A stretch of 64,000 nt of DNA from Stackebrandtia nassauensis DSM 44728 (GCF_000024545.1 NC_013947.1:6262001-6326000), one strand, 5' to 3'; positions 7,960 to 17,001 are shown, counted from the first letter of the stretch. Notes: generated from the letters alone by a model not told the origin. Translations and numbers: made by a program.

Positions 7960-10203
7960 ATGTCACGCGCCGAGAAACCACATGGCGAGCCGCGAGTCGG
8001 TGAGCCGCAAGCCAAAGCCGCAGGACTGGGCGGCATCGTGGCCGGACTGCGTTACGCCTGGGGCAAGCCGGGGGTGGCGCGGGGTTCGCGGGCGTTGCTG
8101 CGCATCAACCAGGTGGACGGCTTCGACTGTCCCGGCTGCGCCTGGCCGGAACCCGACGACCGCAGCCGGGCCGAGTTCTGCGAGAACGGCGCCAAGGCGG
8201 TGGCCGAGGAGACCACCCGCCACCACGTCGACCCGCAGTTCTTCGCCACCCATCCGATCTCGGAACTGGCCGCCTGGGACGACCACCGGCTGGGCCGCAG
8301 CGGCCGGGTCACGCACCCGATGGTCCGCCGTCCCGGCAGCGACCACTACGAGGCGATCTCCTGGGACGACGCGCTGGCGCTGCTGGCCCGGGGCCTGCGC
8401 GAACTCGACAGCCCCGACGAGGCGCTGTTCTACACCAGCGGCCGCACCTCCAACGAGGCCGCGTTCCTCTACCAGCTGCTGGCGCGCGCCTACGGCACCA
8501 ACAACCTGCCCGACTGCTCCAACATGTGCCACGAGTCCTCCGGGGTGGCGCTGGCGGGCACCATCGGGATCGGCAAGGGCTCGGTGACCCTTGAGGACAT
8601 CCATCGCGCCGAGCTGATCGTCGTCGTGGGCCAGAACCCGGGCACCAACCATCCGCGCATGCTGACGGCGCTGGAGAAGGCCAAACGGGGCGGCGCCAGG
8701 ATCATCGCCGTCAACCCGCTGCCGGAGGCGGGGCTGCTGAACTTCAAGAACCCGCAGACGCTGCGCGGCCTAGCCGGGGGCGGCACCCAGCTGACCGACC
8801 AGTTCCTGCGGATCCGGGGCGGCGGCGACCAGGCCCTGTTCGCGGCCATCGGTTCGCTGCTGCGCGAGTGGAAGGCCGAGGACCGGGCCTTCATCGACGA
8901 GCACACCTCCGGCTACGCCGCCTACGCCGAAACCCCGCTGGACTGGAAGGCGGTCGAGACGACCACCGGCCTCACCCGCGAGGAGATAACCGAAGCCGCC
9001 CGCGCCTTCGCCGACTCGGGCGCCACGATCGTGTGCTGGGCGATGGGCCTGACCCAGCACCGCGACGCGGTGGCCACGATCCGCGAGATCGTCAACGTCC
9101 AGCTGCTGCGCGGCATGATCGGCAAACCGGGCGCCGGGCTGTGCCCGGTGCGCGGGCACAGCAACGTCCAGGGCGACCGGACGATGGGCATCACCGAGAT
9201 CCCGCCGCCGTGGACCGACGCGCTGGAACGCGAGTTCGGCATCCAGGTGCCCCGCGAGCCCGGCTTCCACACCGTGGACGCGATCCGGGCGATGCGCGAC
9301 GGCCGGGCCAGGATCTTCGTCGGCCTGGGCGGCAACTTCGCCGCCGCCGGTCCCGACACCGCGGTGGTCGAGAAGGCGCTGCGCGGCTGCGATCTGACCG
9401 TCCACATCTCCACCACCCTCAACCGCTCCCATGTGGTGTGCGGACGGACCGCGCTGATCCTGCCGACGCTGGGCCGCACCGAACACGACCACCAGACCGC
9501 CGGACCGCAGTCGGTCACCGTCGAGGACTCGATGAGCCGGGTGCACGCCTCCCGGGGACGACTGGCCCCGGCCTCGCCGTTCCTGCTCAGCGAGGTGGCG
9601 ATCCTGTGCCGCCTGGGCCGGGAACTGCTGGGCGACACCATCCCCTGGAAGTCCTTCATGGACGACTATCGGGCGGTGCGGGAACGCATCGCGCGGGTGG
9701 TCCCGGGCTTCGACGACTACGAGCGCCGGGTGCGCGGCAGCGGCTTCACCCTGCCGCATCCACCCCGCGACGCCCGGCGCTTCGACACCCCGGACGGCAA
9801 GGCGCGGTTCACGGCCAACGAACTGTCCACCATCGAGGTTCCCGAGGGACGGCTGCTGCTGCAATCGCTGCGCAGCCACGACCAGTACAACACCACGATC
9901 TACGGCCTCGACGACCGTTACCGGGGCGTCAAGAACGGCCGCCGGGTCGTGTTCGCGCACGCCGACGACCTGACCGCGCTGGGCGTCGCCGACGGCTCGC
10001 ACGTCGACCTGGTCAGCGAGTGGCAGGACGGCAGCACCCGCCGCGTCCGCGACTTCCGGGTGGTGGCCTATCCGATCGCGCGCGGCTGCGCGGCCACCTA
10101 CTTCCCGGAGGCGAACCCGCTGGTTCCCTTGGACGCCACCGCGACCGGCTCGCACACGCCCACGTCCAAGGCCATCGTGGTGCGGCTGGAACCGGCACAG
10201 TGA
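7960..10203 (+). CDS. FdhF/YdeP-type molybdopterin oxidoreductase
   Basis: 747-residue cytoplasmic molybdoenzyme of the FdhF/YdeP (oxidoreductase alpha subunit, TIGR01701-like) group. N-terminal Cys cluster FDCPGCAWPEP with a further Cys in FCENGAKA, then the large bis-MGD domain (LPDCSNMCHESSG; QNPGTNHPRM; GLCPVRGHSNVQGDR) and a C-terminal molydopterin-dinucleotide-binding domain starting around FTANELSTIEV. YdeP in E. coli is linked to acid resistance; true formate dehydrogenase activity is not implied. ATG 7960 has a strong GAAGAGGAGG site. No small electron-transfer subunit or fdhD lies next to it. Confidence 0.9.
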   Translation: MSRAEKPHGEPRVGEPQAKAAGLGGIVAGLRYAWGKPGVARGSRALLRINQVDGFDCPGCAWPEPDDRSRAEFCENGAKAVAEETTRHHVDPQFFATHPISELAAWDDHRLGRSGRVTHPMVRRPGSDHYEAISWDDALALLARGLRELDSPDEALFYTSGRTSNEAAFLYQLLARAYGTNNLPDCSNMCHESSGVALAGTIGIGKGSVTLEDIHRAELIVVVGQNPGTNHPRMLTALEKAKRGGARIIAVNPLPEAGLLNFKNPQTLRGLAGGGTQLTDQFLRIRGGGDQALFAAIGSLLREWKAEDRAFIDEHTSGYAAYAETPLDWKAVETTTGLTREEITEAARAFADSGATIVCWAMGLTQHRDAVATIREIVNVQLLRGMIGKPGAGLCPVRGHSNVQGDRTMGITEIPPPWTDALEREFGIQVPREPGFHTVDAIRAMRDGRARIFVGLGGNFAAAGPDTAVVEKALRGCDLTVHISTTLNRSHVVCGRTALILPTLGRTEHDHQTAGPQSVTVEDSMSRVHASRGRLAPASPFLLSEVAILCRLGRELLGDTIPWKSFMDDYRAVRERIARVVPGFDDYERRVRGSGFTLPHPPRDARRFDTPDGKARFTANELSTIEVPEGRLLLQSLRSHDQYNTTIYGLDDRYRGVKNGRRVVFAHADDLTALGVADGSHVDLVSEWQDGSTRRVRDFRVVAYPIARGCAATYFPEANPLVPLDATATGSHTPTSKAIVVRLEPAQ

Positions 10204-10204
10204 A

Positions 10205-10227
10205 AGCGGGCCCCCTTCGGGCCCGCT
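10205..10227. terminator. Bidirectional terminator
   Basis: 9-bp perfect stem AGCGGGCCC / GGGCCCGCT with a 5-nt loop, directly after the oxidoreductase stop and 23 bp before the converging gene's stop. Confidence 0.8.
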
Positions 10228-10249
10228 CTAAGAAGAGTTCCCGCGTCGC

Positions 10250-11089
10250 TCAGGCGCCGGTCGGCGGCTGTGGCGGCTGCTCGGTCGGCGGCGTGTAGTA
10301 CTGCTGCCCGCCACCGGTCTGCTGCTGGTACTGCTGCTGTTGCTGCGTGTCCGCGCCCTCCTGGCTGTACTGCTGGGACGTGTACGCCTGCTGCCCGAAC
10401 TCGGGGCTGGACTGCCGGTTCGACATCTGCGTCTTCAGGTTCCCGGCCTCGGCCTCGGCGCTGTTGAGGATCCGCTCCCAGCGCGACCGCATCGGCGCGA
10501 TCAGACCGCCACCGACACCCACGACGACGACCCCCGCGATCATCGCCAGGACGGTGATCAGCACCGGCATGGTCACGGTCGTGGCCACCCCGATCTGGTT
10601 GAGCGCGGCAACGGCGGCGATCGCGATGATCATCACCTGCGCGACCCGCGCCAACGGGCGTCCATAGGAGACCGACGACATGGCGCTGGAGACCAGGTCG
10701 AAGACCATGTTGGCGATCGCGAACGCGACGACCATGATGATCAGCGCGACGAACACCTGCGGCAGGAACGCGATCACGGAGTTGATCATCGTGCTGACCG
10801 GGTTGGTGCCGAACCAGCCGAAGCCCAGTTGCAGCGTGAACAGCCAGACCGCCGCGTAGACAAGCAGCCCGACCATCTCGCTCATGGTGTACTTGCCGGT
10901 GAAGCGGCGCAGCCCGCCGCGCTCCGCCGCTCGATCCAGTCCGACGCGGGCCAGCAGTTTCGTGACCACCTTGCGCAGGACCTTGGCGACGATCCAGCCG
11001 ATGATGATCGTCGCCACAAAGACCAGCGCCGTGGGCAGGAAGCCCGCGATCTGGTTCATCAAAGTCTGGAAACTCTGTGAAATATCCAT
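10250..11089 (-). CDS. MscS-associated TM-helix repeat membrane protein with Gln-rich tail
   Basis: 279 residues. Four to five membrane helices, the first two with the TM-helix repeat pattern seen beside MscS channels (ALVFVATIIIGWIVAKVLRK; ALIIMVVAFAIANMVFDL), but no MscS pore/vestibule domain. From about residue 215 the chain turns hydrophilic and ends in a low-complexity Gln/Pro/Tyr tail (QQQQQYQQQ, PPTEQPPQPP), likely cytoplasmic. ATG 11089 begins right before the first amphipathic helix; a start 39 bp upstream would add a non-hydrophobic leader. The function is unknown; a role in osmotic or envelope response is only inference. Confidence 0.78.
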   Translation of the reverse strand: MDISQSFQTLMNQIAGFLPTALVFVATIIIGWIVAKVLRKVVTKLLARVGLDRAAERGGLRRFTGKYTMSEMVGLLVYAAVWLFTLQLGFGWFGTNPVSTMINSVIAFLPQVFVALIIMVVAFAIANMVFDLVSSAMSSVSYGRPLARVAQVMIIAIAAVAALNQIGVATTVTMPVLITVLAMIAGVVVVGVGGGLIAPMRSRWERILNSAEAEAGNLKTQMSNRQSSPEFGQQAYTSQQYSQEGADTQQQQQYQQQTGGGQQYYTPPTEQPPQPPTGA

Positions 11090-11164
11090 GCCGGGGACGC
11101 TAGTAGCGATTCGTCCGTTTCGCGGCATTTTTCCGAATATTATGCGAGGCCGCCCCCGCCCGAC

Positions 11165-11755
11165 TCACTGCCCGTCGTAGACGGTGGGCCAGGTCTGCCA
11201 ATTGCGATAGGCCCGACTGGCCGTCGGCCCACGCTGCCCCTGATACCGCGACCCGTACTCGGCGAACCCGTAGGGATGCTCGGCCGGCGACGACAGCTTG
11301 AACAGGCACATCTGCCCGATCTTCATACCGGGCCACAGCGAGATCGGCAGGTTCGCCACATTCGACAGTTCCAGGGTGATGTGCCCACTGAACCCCGGAT
11401 CGATGAACCCGGCGGTCGAGTGCGTCAGCAACCCCAGCCGCCCCAGCGAACTGCGCCCCTCCAACCGCGCCGCCAGATCGTCGGGCAACGTGATGACCTC
11501 CAACGTCGAGGCGAGCACGAACTCCCCGGGGTGCAGCACGAACGACTCACCCTCGTCCACCTCCGACAGCGAGGTCAACTCGTCCTGCTGCTTCGACGGA
11601 TCGATGTGGGTGTACTTCTGGTTGTTGAACACCCGGAACCACCGGTCCAAGCGTACGTCCACACTCGACGGCTGAATGAGCTCCGGAGCGAACGGCTCCA
11701 CCCCCAGCCGCCCGTCCTTCATCGAAGCGACAATGTCCCGGTCCGACAGCAACAT
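11165..11755 (-). CDS. dcd: dCTP deaminase (probably bifunctional dCTP deaminase/dUTPase)
   Basis: 196 residues of the dUTPase/dCTP deaminase fold. The signature [20 protein letters not shown], the following [11 protein letters not shown] with the catalytic Glu, and [10 protein letters not shown] match the mycobacterial enzyme, which converts dCTP directly to dUMP. The true start is ATG 11755 (LLSDRDI follows); the frame stays open further upstream only because it runs antisense to tRNA-Gly. It supplies dUMP for thymidylate synthesis while avoiding free dUTP. Confidence 0.95.
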   Translation of the reverse strand: MLLSDRDIVASMKDGRLGVEPFAPELIQPSSVDVRLDRWFRVFNNQKYTHIDPSKQQDELTSLSEVDEGESFVLHPGEFVLASTLEVITLPDDLAARLEGRSSLGRLGLLTHSTAGFIDPGFSGHITLELSNVANLPISLWPGMKIGQMCLFKLSSPAEHPYGFAEYGSRYQGQRGPTASRAYRNWQTWPTVYDGQ

Positions 11756-11845
11756 GCCCGAGAGCCTACCCAGGGCCAGATCACGGTAATCACCCCCGGA
11801 CCCGCATCGCCCAACCCGCTCCGATTGGTTAAAGTAGGACCCCAC

Positions 11846-11919
11846 GCGAATGTAGTTCAATGGCAGAACATCAGCTTCCCAAGCTGAATACGCGGGTTCG
11901 ATTCCCGTCATTCGCTCCA
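11846..11919 (+). tRNA. tRNA-Gly (CCC)
   Basis: Acceptor GCGAATG/CATTCGC, discriminator T, and genomically encoded CCA at 11917-11919, unlike the other tRNAs in this window. The anticodon stem CAGC/GCTG has loop TTCCCAA, giving anticodon CCC. T-arm GGGTTCGATTCCC. A TAAAGT element at 11830 could be the -10. Confidence 0.96.
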
Positions 11920-11923
11920 CGGA

Positions 11924-11954
11924 GAACGCCGAGGCCGAAACGGCCTCGGCGTTC
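11924..11954 (+). terminator. Terminator after tRNA-Gly
   Basis: Perfect 14-bp stem (GAACGCCGAGGCCG, 11924-11937) closed by an AAA loop, four bases past the encoded CCA. Confidence 0.9.
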
Positions 11955-12004
11955 GTGTTGTCGTCGGGTGTATCGGCTGCGCACCGGTACCGGGTTGGCG
12001 CGGC

Positions 12005-12736
12005 TCAGGCCGAGTAGCCCTTCGGCGGGATCAGCGTGGACAGCTGGTGGAAGGTCAGCCAGTAGATCTGGTAACCGCTGAACGAGGCGGAGTCGCCGAT
12101 CAGCACCGTGTTCTGGTCCGAGTTGTAGCCGATGACCGAGAAGTAGTGGTAGATGGTCTGGTCGGGTGGGTAGCCGGGCGGCTGGTTGCCGGGCGGCGCG
12201 ACGATGTTCGCCACGATCGCGAAGCCGTTGTCGATGTCGGCGGTGACGTCCGCCCACAGTTTGTCGACCTGCCCCTGCGTGGGCGGGTCGTTCGGCATCT
12301 CGATGGTGTAGTAGGTGCCGGTGTCGATGCGGTTGTTCATGACCGTCGTGACCTGGCTGATGTGGTCGGTGCCGCCCTCGTGGGTGCCCAGTTCGGCGGC
12401 GAGGGTGGCTTGGTTGGGGACCTCGACGCGGGCCGACAGGGCTATGCGGGTGGCGGCGGGGCCGCACCAGTAGCCGGTCTCCTGGACCTGGTAGTCGACT
12501 TCGAGGACCTTCTCGACCTTGGTGTCGACGCGTTCGGTGCGCAGCACCGGGAACTTGCTGTTGCGTCCACTGACGACCTTGGTGGCGACCTGGACGCCGT
12601 TGGAGCCGGCCGGGGCCGGTTTGACCGGCGAGACGCCGTTGGTGGTCGGGGTGCTGGCCAGCGCGGTACCGGCGGTCATCAGACCACCCGCGACGGTCAG
12701 ACCGATCGCGCCGGTGAGCATGGTTCTTCTCTTCAT
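12005..12736 (-). CDS. Secreted C39-like peptidase domain protein
   Basis: 243 residues with an N-terminal export signal (MKRRTMLTG then a hydrophobic run ending ALAS; the twin Arg suggests Tat or Sec). The mature part is a papain-like C39_2 domain with candidate catalytic Cys in GYWCGPAA, His in IYHYFSVIGYN and Asp/Asn in LIGDSASF. ATG 12736 has GAAGGAAAG seven bases upstream. There is no ABC transporter nearby, so it is not a bacteriocin-processing exporter; an extracellular cysteine protease is more likely. A LacI-type box lies 64-77 bp upstream. Confidence 0.8.
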   Translation of the reverse strand: MKRRTMLTGAIGLTVAGGLMTAGTALASTPTTNGVSPVKPAPAGSNGVQVATKVVSGRNSKFPVLRTERVDTKVEKVLEVDYQVQETGYWCGPAATRIALSARVEVPNQATLAAELGTHEGGTDHISQVTTVMNNRIDTGTYYTIEMPNDPPTQGQVDKLWADVTADIDNGFAIVANIVAPPGNQPPGYPPDQTIYHYFSVIGYNSDQNTVLIGDSASFSGYQIYWLTFHQLSTLIPPKGYSA

Positions 12737-12799
12737 GGGGCTTTCCTTCACTCGGGGGTGAGGTCAGCCTGCCATGATCATCTGCCAGGTAAAAGGGCG

Positions 12800-12813
12800 T
12801 GAAAGCGTTTTCA
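12800..12813. promoter_or_regulatory. LacI-family-type operator upstream of the C39 gene
   Basis: TGAAAGCGTTTTCA, near-perfect dyad of the form TGAAAnCGnTTTCA. It overlaps the stop codon of the upstream GNAT gene and lies in the promoter region of the C39 gene. Related boxes precede two other exported-protein genes at 46409 and 57921. Confidence 0.5.
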
Positions 12814-13314
12814 GGCGGCGGTTGTACCGGTTTTGTGGGTGAGGTGTGGATTGTGGCCGGAAAGTGCCTTGCCCAGGTGTCGCGCACCCTCCTCATTGGC
12901 GTAGAAGCCGAAGGGTTCCACGGGCGCGTAGCCCAGCGACGCGTACAGTGCCAGCGCCTCCGGCTGTTCGGTGCCGGTCTCCAGGATCATCCGGGCGCGA
13001 CCGGCCGCGGCGGCGTTCTCCTCCAGCAGCGCCACCATGGAGCGGGCCAACCCCAGGCCACGGGCGGTGTCGACGACGTACAGGCGCTTCATCTCGGCGT
13101 CGGACTCGCCGTGGGAGCGCCAGGCGCCGCTGGCCACCGGTTCGCCGTCCAGGTAGGCCACGAAGAAGGCACCGTTGGGAGGTACGAAATCGGCGGCGGC
13201 CAGGACGGTCTCGTCCCCGCCGCCGTATCGGCGGTGGTATTCGCGTTGCACCGCCGTGTTGAGGTGCCGGACAACCTCACTGTCATATGATTCCAGCCGA
13301 AACTCGGGTCGCAC
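12811..13314 (-). CDS. GNAT-family N-acetyltransferase
   Basis: 167 residues. The acetyl-CoA-binding segment MKRLYVVDTARGLGLARSM (motif A, with V-x-x-x-x-R-G-x-G) and the C-terminal YASLGYAPVEPFG pattern define a GNAT fold. The substrate cannot be assigned. The GTG start at 13314 gives the usual short beta-strand N-terminus. It is followed on the same strand by the secreted C39-like gene, but a possible operator between them suggests separate control. Confidence 0.85.
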   Translation of the reverse strand: MRPEFRLESYDSEVVRHLNTAVQREYHRRYGGGDETVLAAADFVPPNGAFFVAYLDGEPVASGAWRSHGESDAEMKRLYVVDTARGLGLARSMVALLEENAAAAGRARMILETGTEQPEALALYASLGYAPVEPFGFYANEEGARHLGKALSGHNPHLTHKTGTTAA

Positions 13315-13538
13315 CGATCCAGCATGCCATCGTTTCGGGGGCTCGTCATGGTCGTTTCGCTCACGGGTCCTTACCGCACTTCAGCCCGTGAACAGGGCGG
13401 AAGTCAACATTACCTATCCGTTCGGCCAAAGAAATAGCGCCGAAACGCCGGGGCACAATCTGATGCAATGCGGCCGCTGTCAAGGCATGCTGTGGATGGC
13501 AGGTGCTATTCACATACTTTCTTTCAGGCGCGACAACG

Positions 13539-14657
13539 ATGGCTAAGAACGGTGCTCCCTGGCTGGTGCGTGCTGACGCGCGCACCAGTCTCGGCGCTGC
13601 CATCGTTCTTCTCGTCCTTATCGTCATCGTCGATCTGGCGGCCGGGCCCGGCCCGGATGTGCCGTCGCTGTTGGTGCTGCCGCCCTTCATCGCCGCCGCC
13701 TTCGCGGGCTGGCGGCCGGTCGCGGCGCTGGGTGCGGTGTGCCTGGCCCTGGGCGCGATCCTGATCCTGACCGGCGATCAGGAGCTGTCCGAGATCCCGA
13801 TGCCGCTGTTGATGGACCTGGCCACCCTGGTGGTGTCGGCGGGCAGCGCGGTGGTCGTGTCGGTTGTCCGGCAACGACAGCAGCGCCGTTGGTCGGCGCT
13901 GTCGCGGCTGGCCTCGGTGGCGCAGCAGGCGGTGCTGCGTCCCATCGGGCCCATCGTGGGGCAGCTGGAGCTGGCCGGACGGTACGTGTCGGCCAGCGAT
14001 CACGCCGACATCGGCGGTGACCTGTACGAGGCGATCGACACGCCCTACGGTGCCCGGCTGATCATCGGGGACGTGCGCGGCAAGGGGCTGCCCGCGGTGC
14101 GGCTGGCCTCGACGGTGCTGGGTTCGTTCCGGCACGTCGCCTACGAGCGCTCGGACCTGCGCACCGTGGTGTCCGATCTGGACCGTGCGGTGGCCCGGGG
14201 CGCCGGGGACGAGGACTTCGTCACCGCGGCGTTCCTGGAGATGCGCGGCGGCATCCTCACGATACTCAACTGTGGACATCCGCCGCCGCTGTTGTTGCGG
14301 CAGGGAAAGCTTGAGCCGCTTGAGCCTCCGGCCGCCGCGCCGCCGCTGGGGTTCATGCCGGTGGCCAAACCGCTGACGGTGCGGATGGAGCCGGGCGACC
14401 GGCTGCTGCTGTACACCGACGGCCTGGCCGAGGCCCGCCGGGACGGGGTGTTCTTCCCGTTGTCGGAACGCGCCTGGGCGCCGTTGGGCCACGGTTCCAT
14501 CGTCGACGCGCTCGCCTCGCTGGAGAGCGCACTGCGCTCCTGGGTGGGCGGGCCGCTGGGCGACGACATCGCGCTGATGCTGGTGGAGTACATCGGTTCC
14601 GACTCCGACGCGGGCACCAGCTGGCACGACGACACCTCCGAAACCCTTGCCGTCTAA
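13539..14657 (+). CDS. Membrane SpoIIE-type (PPM) serine phosphatase
   Basis: 372 residues. About three to four membrane segments in the first ~115 residues (AAIVLLVLIVIVDLA; FAGWRPVAALGAVCLALGA; LATLVVSAGSAVVV) are followed by a cytoplasmic PP2C-like SpoIIE domain with metal-binding motifs DIGGDLYEA, IGDVRGKG, NCGHPPPLLL, YTDGLAEARRDG and GDDIALM. Such proteins dephosphorylate anti-sigma-factor antagonists. No anti-sigma or antagonist gene adjoins it, so its partner is unknown. ATG 13539 has only a weak ribosome site (CAGGCG). Confidence 0.88.
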   Translation: MAKNGAPWLVRADARTSLGAAIVLLVLIVIVDLAAGPGPDVPSLLVLPPFIAAAFAGWRPVAALGAVCLALGAILILTGDQELSEIPMPLLMDLATLVVSAGSAVVVSVVRQRQQRRWSALSRLASVAQQAVLRPIGPIVGQLELAGRYVSASDHADIGGDLYEAIDTPYGARLIIGDVRGKGLPAVRLASTVLGSFRHVAYERSDLRTVVSDLDRAVARGAGDEDFVTAAFLEMRGGILTILNCGHPPPLLLRQGKLEPLEPPAAAPPLGFMPVAKPLTVRMEPGDRLLLYTDGLAEARRDGVFFPLSERAWAPLGHGSIVDALASLESALRSWVGGPLGDDIALMLVEYIGSDSDAGTSWHDDTSETLAV

Positions 14658-14666
14658 GAGGACCAA

Positions 14667-14696
14667 GGGCGACGGCCATGACCGAGGCCGCCGCCC
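14667..14696 (+). terminator. Terminator after the SpoIIE-type phosphatase
   Basis: GGGCGACGGCC / GGCCGCCGCCC, 11-bp arms with one mismatch, 9 bp past the stop codon. Confidence 0.6.
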
Positions 14697-14704
14697 GCGA
14701 AAGG

Positions 14705-14839
14705 TCAGGCGCTTGGGGGGATCCGCTGAGTCTCGGGATCGTCAGCGGCGCGATGCCCCTGGTCATTGCGCGGGAATCGGTGTCGTCCTACGTAGGACCG
14801 CCGGGTCAGGGCCCAGCTCATCAGGAGCTTGACGAACAT
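14705..14839 (-). CDS. Possible small basic protein (44 aa)
   Basis: Minus-strand ATG at 14839 preceded by a strong AGAGGAGGGCG site, ending at TGA 14705. The predicted 44-residue product starts MFVKLLMSWALTRRSYVG and has a short hydrophobic head and a charged, Arg/Asp-rich tail. It fills a 445-bp gap otherwise without genes. I recognise no family; the good ribosome site is the main support. Confidence 0.35.
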   Translation of the reverse strand: MFVKLLMSWALTRRSYVGRHRFPRNDQGHRAADDPETQRIPPSA

Positions 14840-15054
14840 CGTTATCGCCCTCCTCTTCTTCTGGCCGGGGGTGGCGATCGGCGGGGGCCACGCCTCACCA
14901 CGCCTAGACGGTGGCCGCCGCCGATCACTTCCCCCTCACCAGAAACAACGAACGGGCCCACAGATGGTGACGGTCATCAATGTGTCAGCTATCCGACAAA
15001 TGGCCGCAACTCCCGCCCCATACGTCCCAGGTTCCGGGTCCCGGGTTGCCGAAG

Positions 15055-15068
15055 TTACCGGTCGGTAA
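15055..15068. promoter_or_regulatory. Palindromic operator upstream of fadE5
   Basis: TTACCG-GT-CGGTAA, a perfect 6-bp dyad, 35 bp before the acyl-CoA dehydrogenase start. A second, half-like TTACTAA lies at 15079-15085. Size and symmetry fit a TetR-family site of the kind that controls acyl-CoA dehydrogenase genes. The rest of 14840-15102 holds no gene I can support. Confidence 0.45.
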
Positions 15069-15102
15069 TAAGCTTGTGTTACTAAGCAGTAGGAGGCTGG
15101 GA

Positions 15103-16953
15103 ATGACCCACTACAAGAGCAACCTGCGTGACCTCGAGTTCAACCTCTTCGAGGTGTTCGACACCGCGAGCACCATGGGCAAGGGGCTGTACTCCGACAT
15201 CGACGAGGACACCGCCAGGGACATCCTGCGAGAGGTCTCGCGCATCGCGGAGAAGGATCTCGCGGAGCCGTTCGAGGATTCCGACCGCAATCCGCCGGTA
15301 TTCGACCCGGCCACCAACAGCGTCACCTTGCCGGAGGGCTTCAAGAAGGCCTACCGCACGATGATGGAGTCGGAGTACTGGCGCCTGGACGTGCCACCGG
15401 CGCTGGGAGGCACCAACGCGCCGCGCACCCTGTGGTGGGCCTTCGCCGACATGGTCCTGGGGTCCAACCCGGCGCTGTGGATGTACGCCGCGGGCCCGAG
15501 CTTCGCGCACACGCTGGAGCGCGAGGGCACCGAGGAGCAGAAGAAGTGGGCGAAGCTGTTCGCCGACAAGCAGTGGGGCGCCACCATGGTCCTCACCGAG
15601 CCGGACGCCGGTTCCGACGTGGGCGCTGGCCGCGCCAAGGCCTACCAGCAGCCGGACGGTTCCTGGCACATCGAGGGCGTCAAACGGTTCATAACCTCGG
15701 GCGAACACGACCTGACCGACAACATCATCCACTATGTCCTGGCCCGTCCGGTCGGTGTGGACGGTGTCGGCGGACCGGGTACCAAGGGCCTGAGCCTGTT
15801 CGTGGTGCCGAAGTTCCACTTCGACGCGGAGACCGGCGAACTCGGCGACCGCAACGGTGTCTACGCCACCAACGTCGAGCACAAGATGGGGCTCAAGGTC
15901 TCCACCACGTGTGAGCTGACCTTCGGCGAGAAGCATCCCGCCAAGGGCTGGCTGATGGGCGAGAAGCACGAGGGCATCCGGCAGATGTTCCTCATCATCG
16001 AGTACGCCCGGATGATGGTCGGCTCCAAGGCGATCGCGACCCTGTCGACGGGTTACCTCAACGCGCTGGAGTACGCCAAGTCCCGCGTGCAGGGGGCGGA
16101 CCTGCTGCGGTCCACCGACAAGTCCGCGCCGCGGGTGACCATCACCAACCACCCGGACGTACGGCGCTCGCTGCTGATGCAGAAGTCCTACGCCGAGGGC
16201 CTGCGGGCGCTGGTGTGTTACACCGCGTCCTGGCAGGACAAGCAGCGCATCGCCGAGGACGCCGGCGACGCCGAGACCGAGAAGCTGGCCGCACGGGTCT
16301 CCGACCTGCTGCTGCCCATCATCAAGGGCTGCGGCTCCGAACGGGCCTACGAACTGCTCAGCTCGGAATCGCTGCAGACCTTCGGTGGTTCCGGCTTCCT
16401 GCAGGACTACCCGATCGAGCAGTACGTCCGCGACTCCAAGATCGACACCCTCTACGAGGGCACCACCGCGATCCAGAGTCTCGACTTCCTGTTCCGCAAG
16501 ATCGTCAAGGACGGCGGCGTCGCGCTGGGCACCGTCGCCACCGAGATCGGGCAGTGGCTGGGCGCCGACGGCCCCGAATCGCTCAAGGGCATCCGGGCCT
16601 CGCTCGGTGAGGCGCTGGAGAACGCGCAGGCCATGCTCGGCTCGCTGGGCACCGCGCTGGGCGCCTCGCAGCAGGGCCAGCCGCGCGAGCTGTACAAGGC
16701 CGGGCTGCACTCCCGGCGGCTGCTGCTGGCCATGGGCGACGTCGTCATCGGATGGCTGCTGGGCCGCCAGGCCGAGGTCGCGCAGGCGAAGCTGGACGCC
16801 GGTGCCGAGGGCGCCGACGCCGACTTCTACACCGGCAAGGTCGCCGCGGCGAAGTTCTTCGCCGCCGAGGTGCTGCCCCGGCTGCACTCCGACCGCAAGA
16901 TCGTCGAAGCCGCCGACCTGTCGGTGATGGACGTTCCGGAAGCGGCCTTCTAA
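15103..16953 (+). CDS. fadE5: Acyl-CoA dehydrogenase, FadE5-type (large form)
   Basis: 616 residues, the length of the large actinobacterial FadE5 class rather than the ~390-residue short form. The N-terminus [19 protein letters not shown] is a FadE5 hallmark. It contains N-terminal, middle ([22 protein letters not shown]) and C-terminal acyl-CoA dehydrogenase domains, with the catalytic Glu at about residue 452 in [13 protein letters not shown], plus a C-terminal extension. It forms the trans-2,3 double bond of acyl-CoA using FAD. ATG 15103 has AGTAGGAGG upstream. The mycobacterial homologue accepts a broad range of chain lengths. It is monocistronic between a palindromic operator and a terminator. 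Confidence 0.93.
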   Translation: MTHYKSNLRDLEFNLFEVFDTASTMGKGLYSDIDEDTARDILREVSRIAEKDLAEPFEDSDRNPPVFDPATNSVTLPEGFKKAYRTMMESEYWRLDVPPALGGTNAPRTLWWAFADMVLGSNPALWMYAAGPSFAHTLEREGTEEQKKWAKLFADKQWGATMVLTEPDAGSDVGAGRAKAYQQPDGSWHIEGVKRFITSGEHDLTDNIIHYVLARPVGVDGVGGPGTKGLSLFVVPKFHFDAETGELGDRNGVYATNVEHKMGLKVSTTCELTFGEKHPAKGWLMGEKHEGIRQMFLIIEYARMMVGSKAIATLSTGYLNALEYAKSRVQGADLLRSTDKSAPRVTITNHPDVRRSLLMQKSYAEGLRALVCYTASWQDKQRIAEDAGDAETEKLAARVSDLLLPIIKGCGSERAYELLSSESLQTFGGSGFLQDYPIEQYVRDSKIDTLYEGTTAIQSLDFLFRKIVKDGGVALGTVATEIGQWLGADGPESLKGIRASLGEALENAQAMLGSLGTALGASQQGQPRELYKAGLHSRRLLLAMGDVVIGWLLGRQAEVAQAKLDAGAEGADADFYTGKVAAAKFFAAEVLPRLHSDRKIVEAADLSVMDVPEAAF

Positions 16954-16968
16954 GCACCACAACGATGT

Positions 16969-17001
16969 CGGGCCCGGTCACCTTCACGGTGACCGGGCCC
17001 G
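16969..17001. terminator. Bidirectional terminator between fadE5 and ponA
   Basis: Perfect 14-bp stem CGGGCCCGGTCACC (16969-16982) / 16988-17001 with a 5-nt loop, between convergent genes. Confidence 0.85.

Noticed and set aside
11756-11920. N-terminal extension of the dCTP deaminase frame ([12 protein letters not shown] region)
   Set aside because: It is antisense to tRNA-Gly; the conserved start MLLSDRD is at 11755.
12005-12736. Bacteriocin ABC-exporter peptidase (C39 proper)
   Set aside because: No membrane or ATPase domain on the chain or next to it; it is a stand-alone exported C39_2-like domain.
15082-16962. A 626-codon minus-strand frame opposite fadE5
   Set aside because: It is an antisense shadow of GC-rich coding sequence with no domain and no ribosome site.
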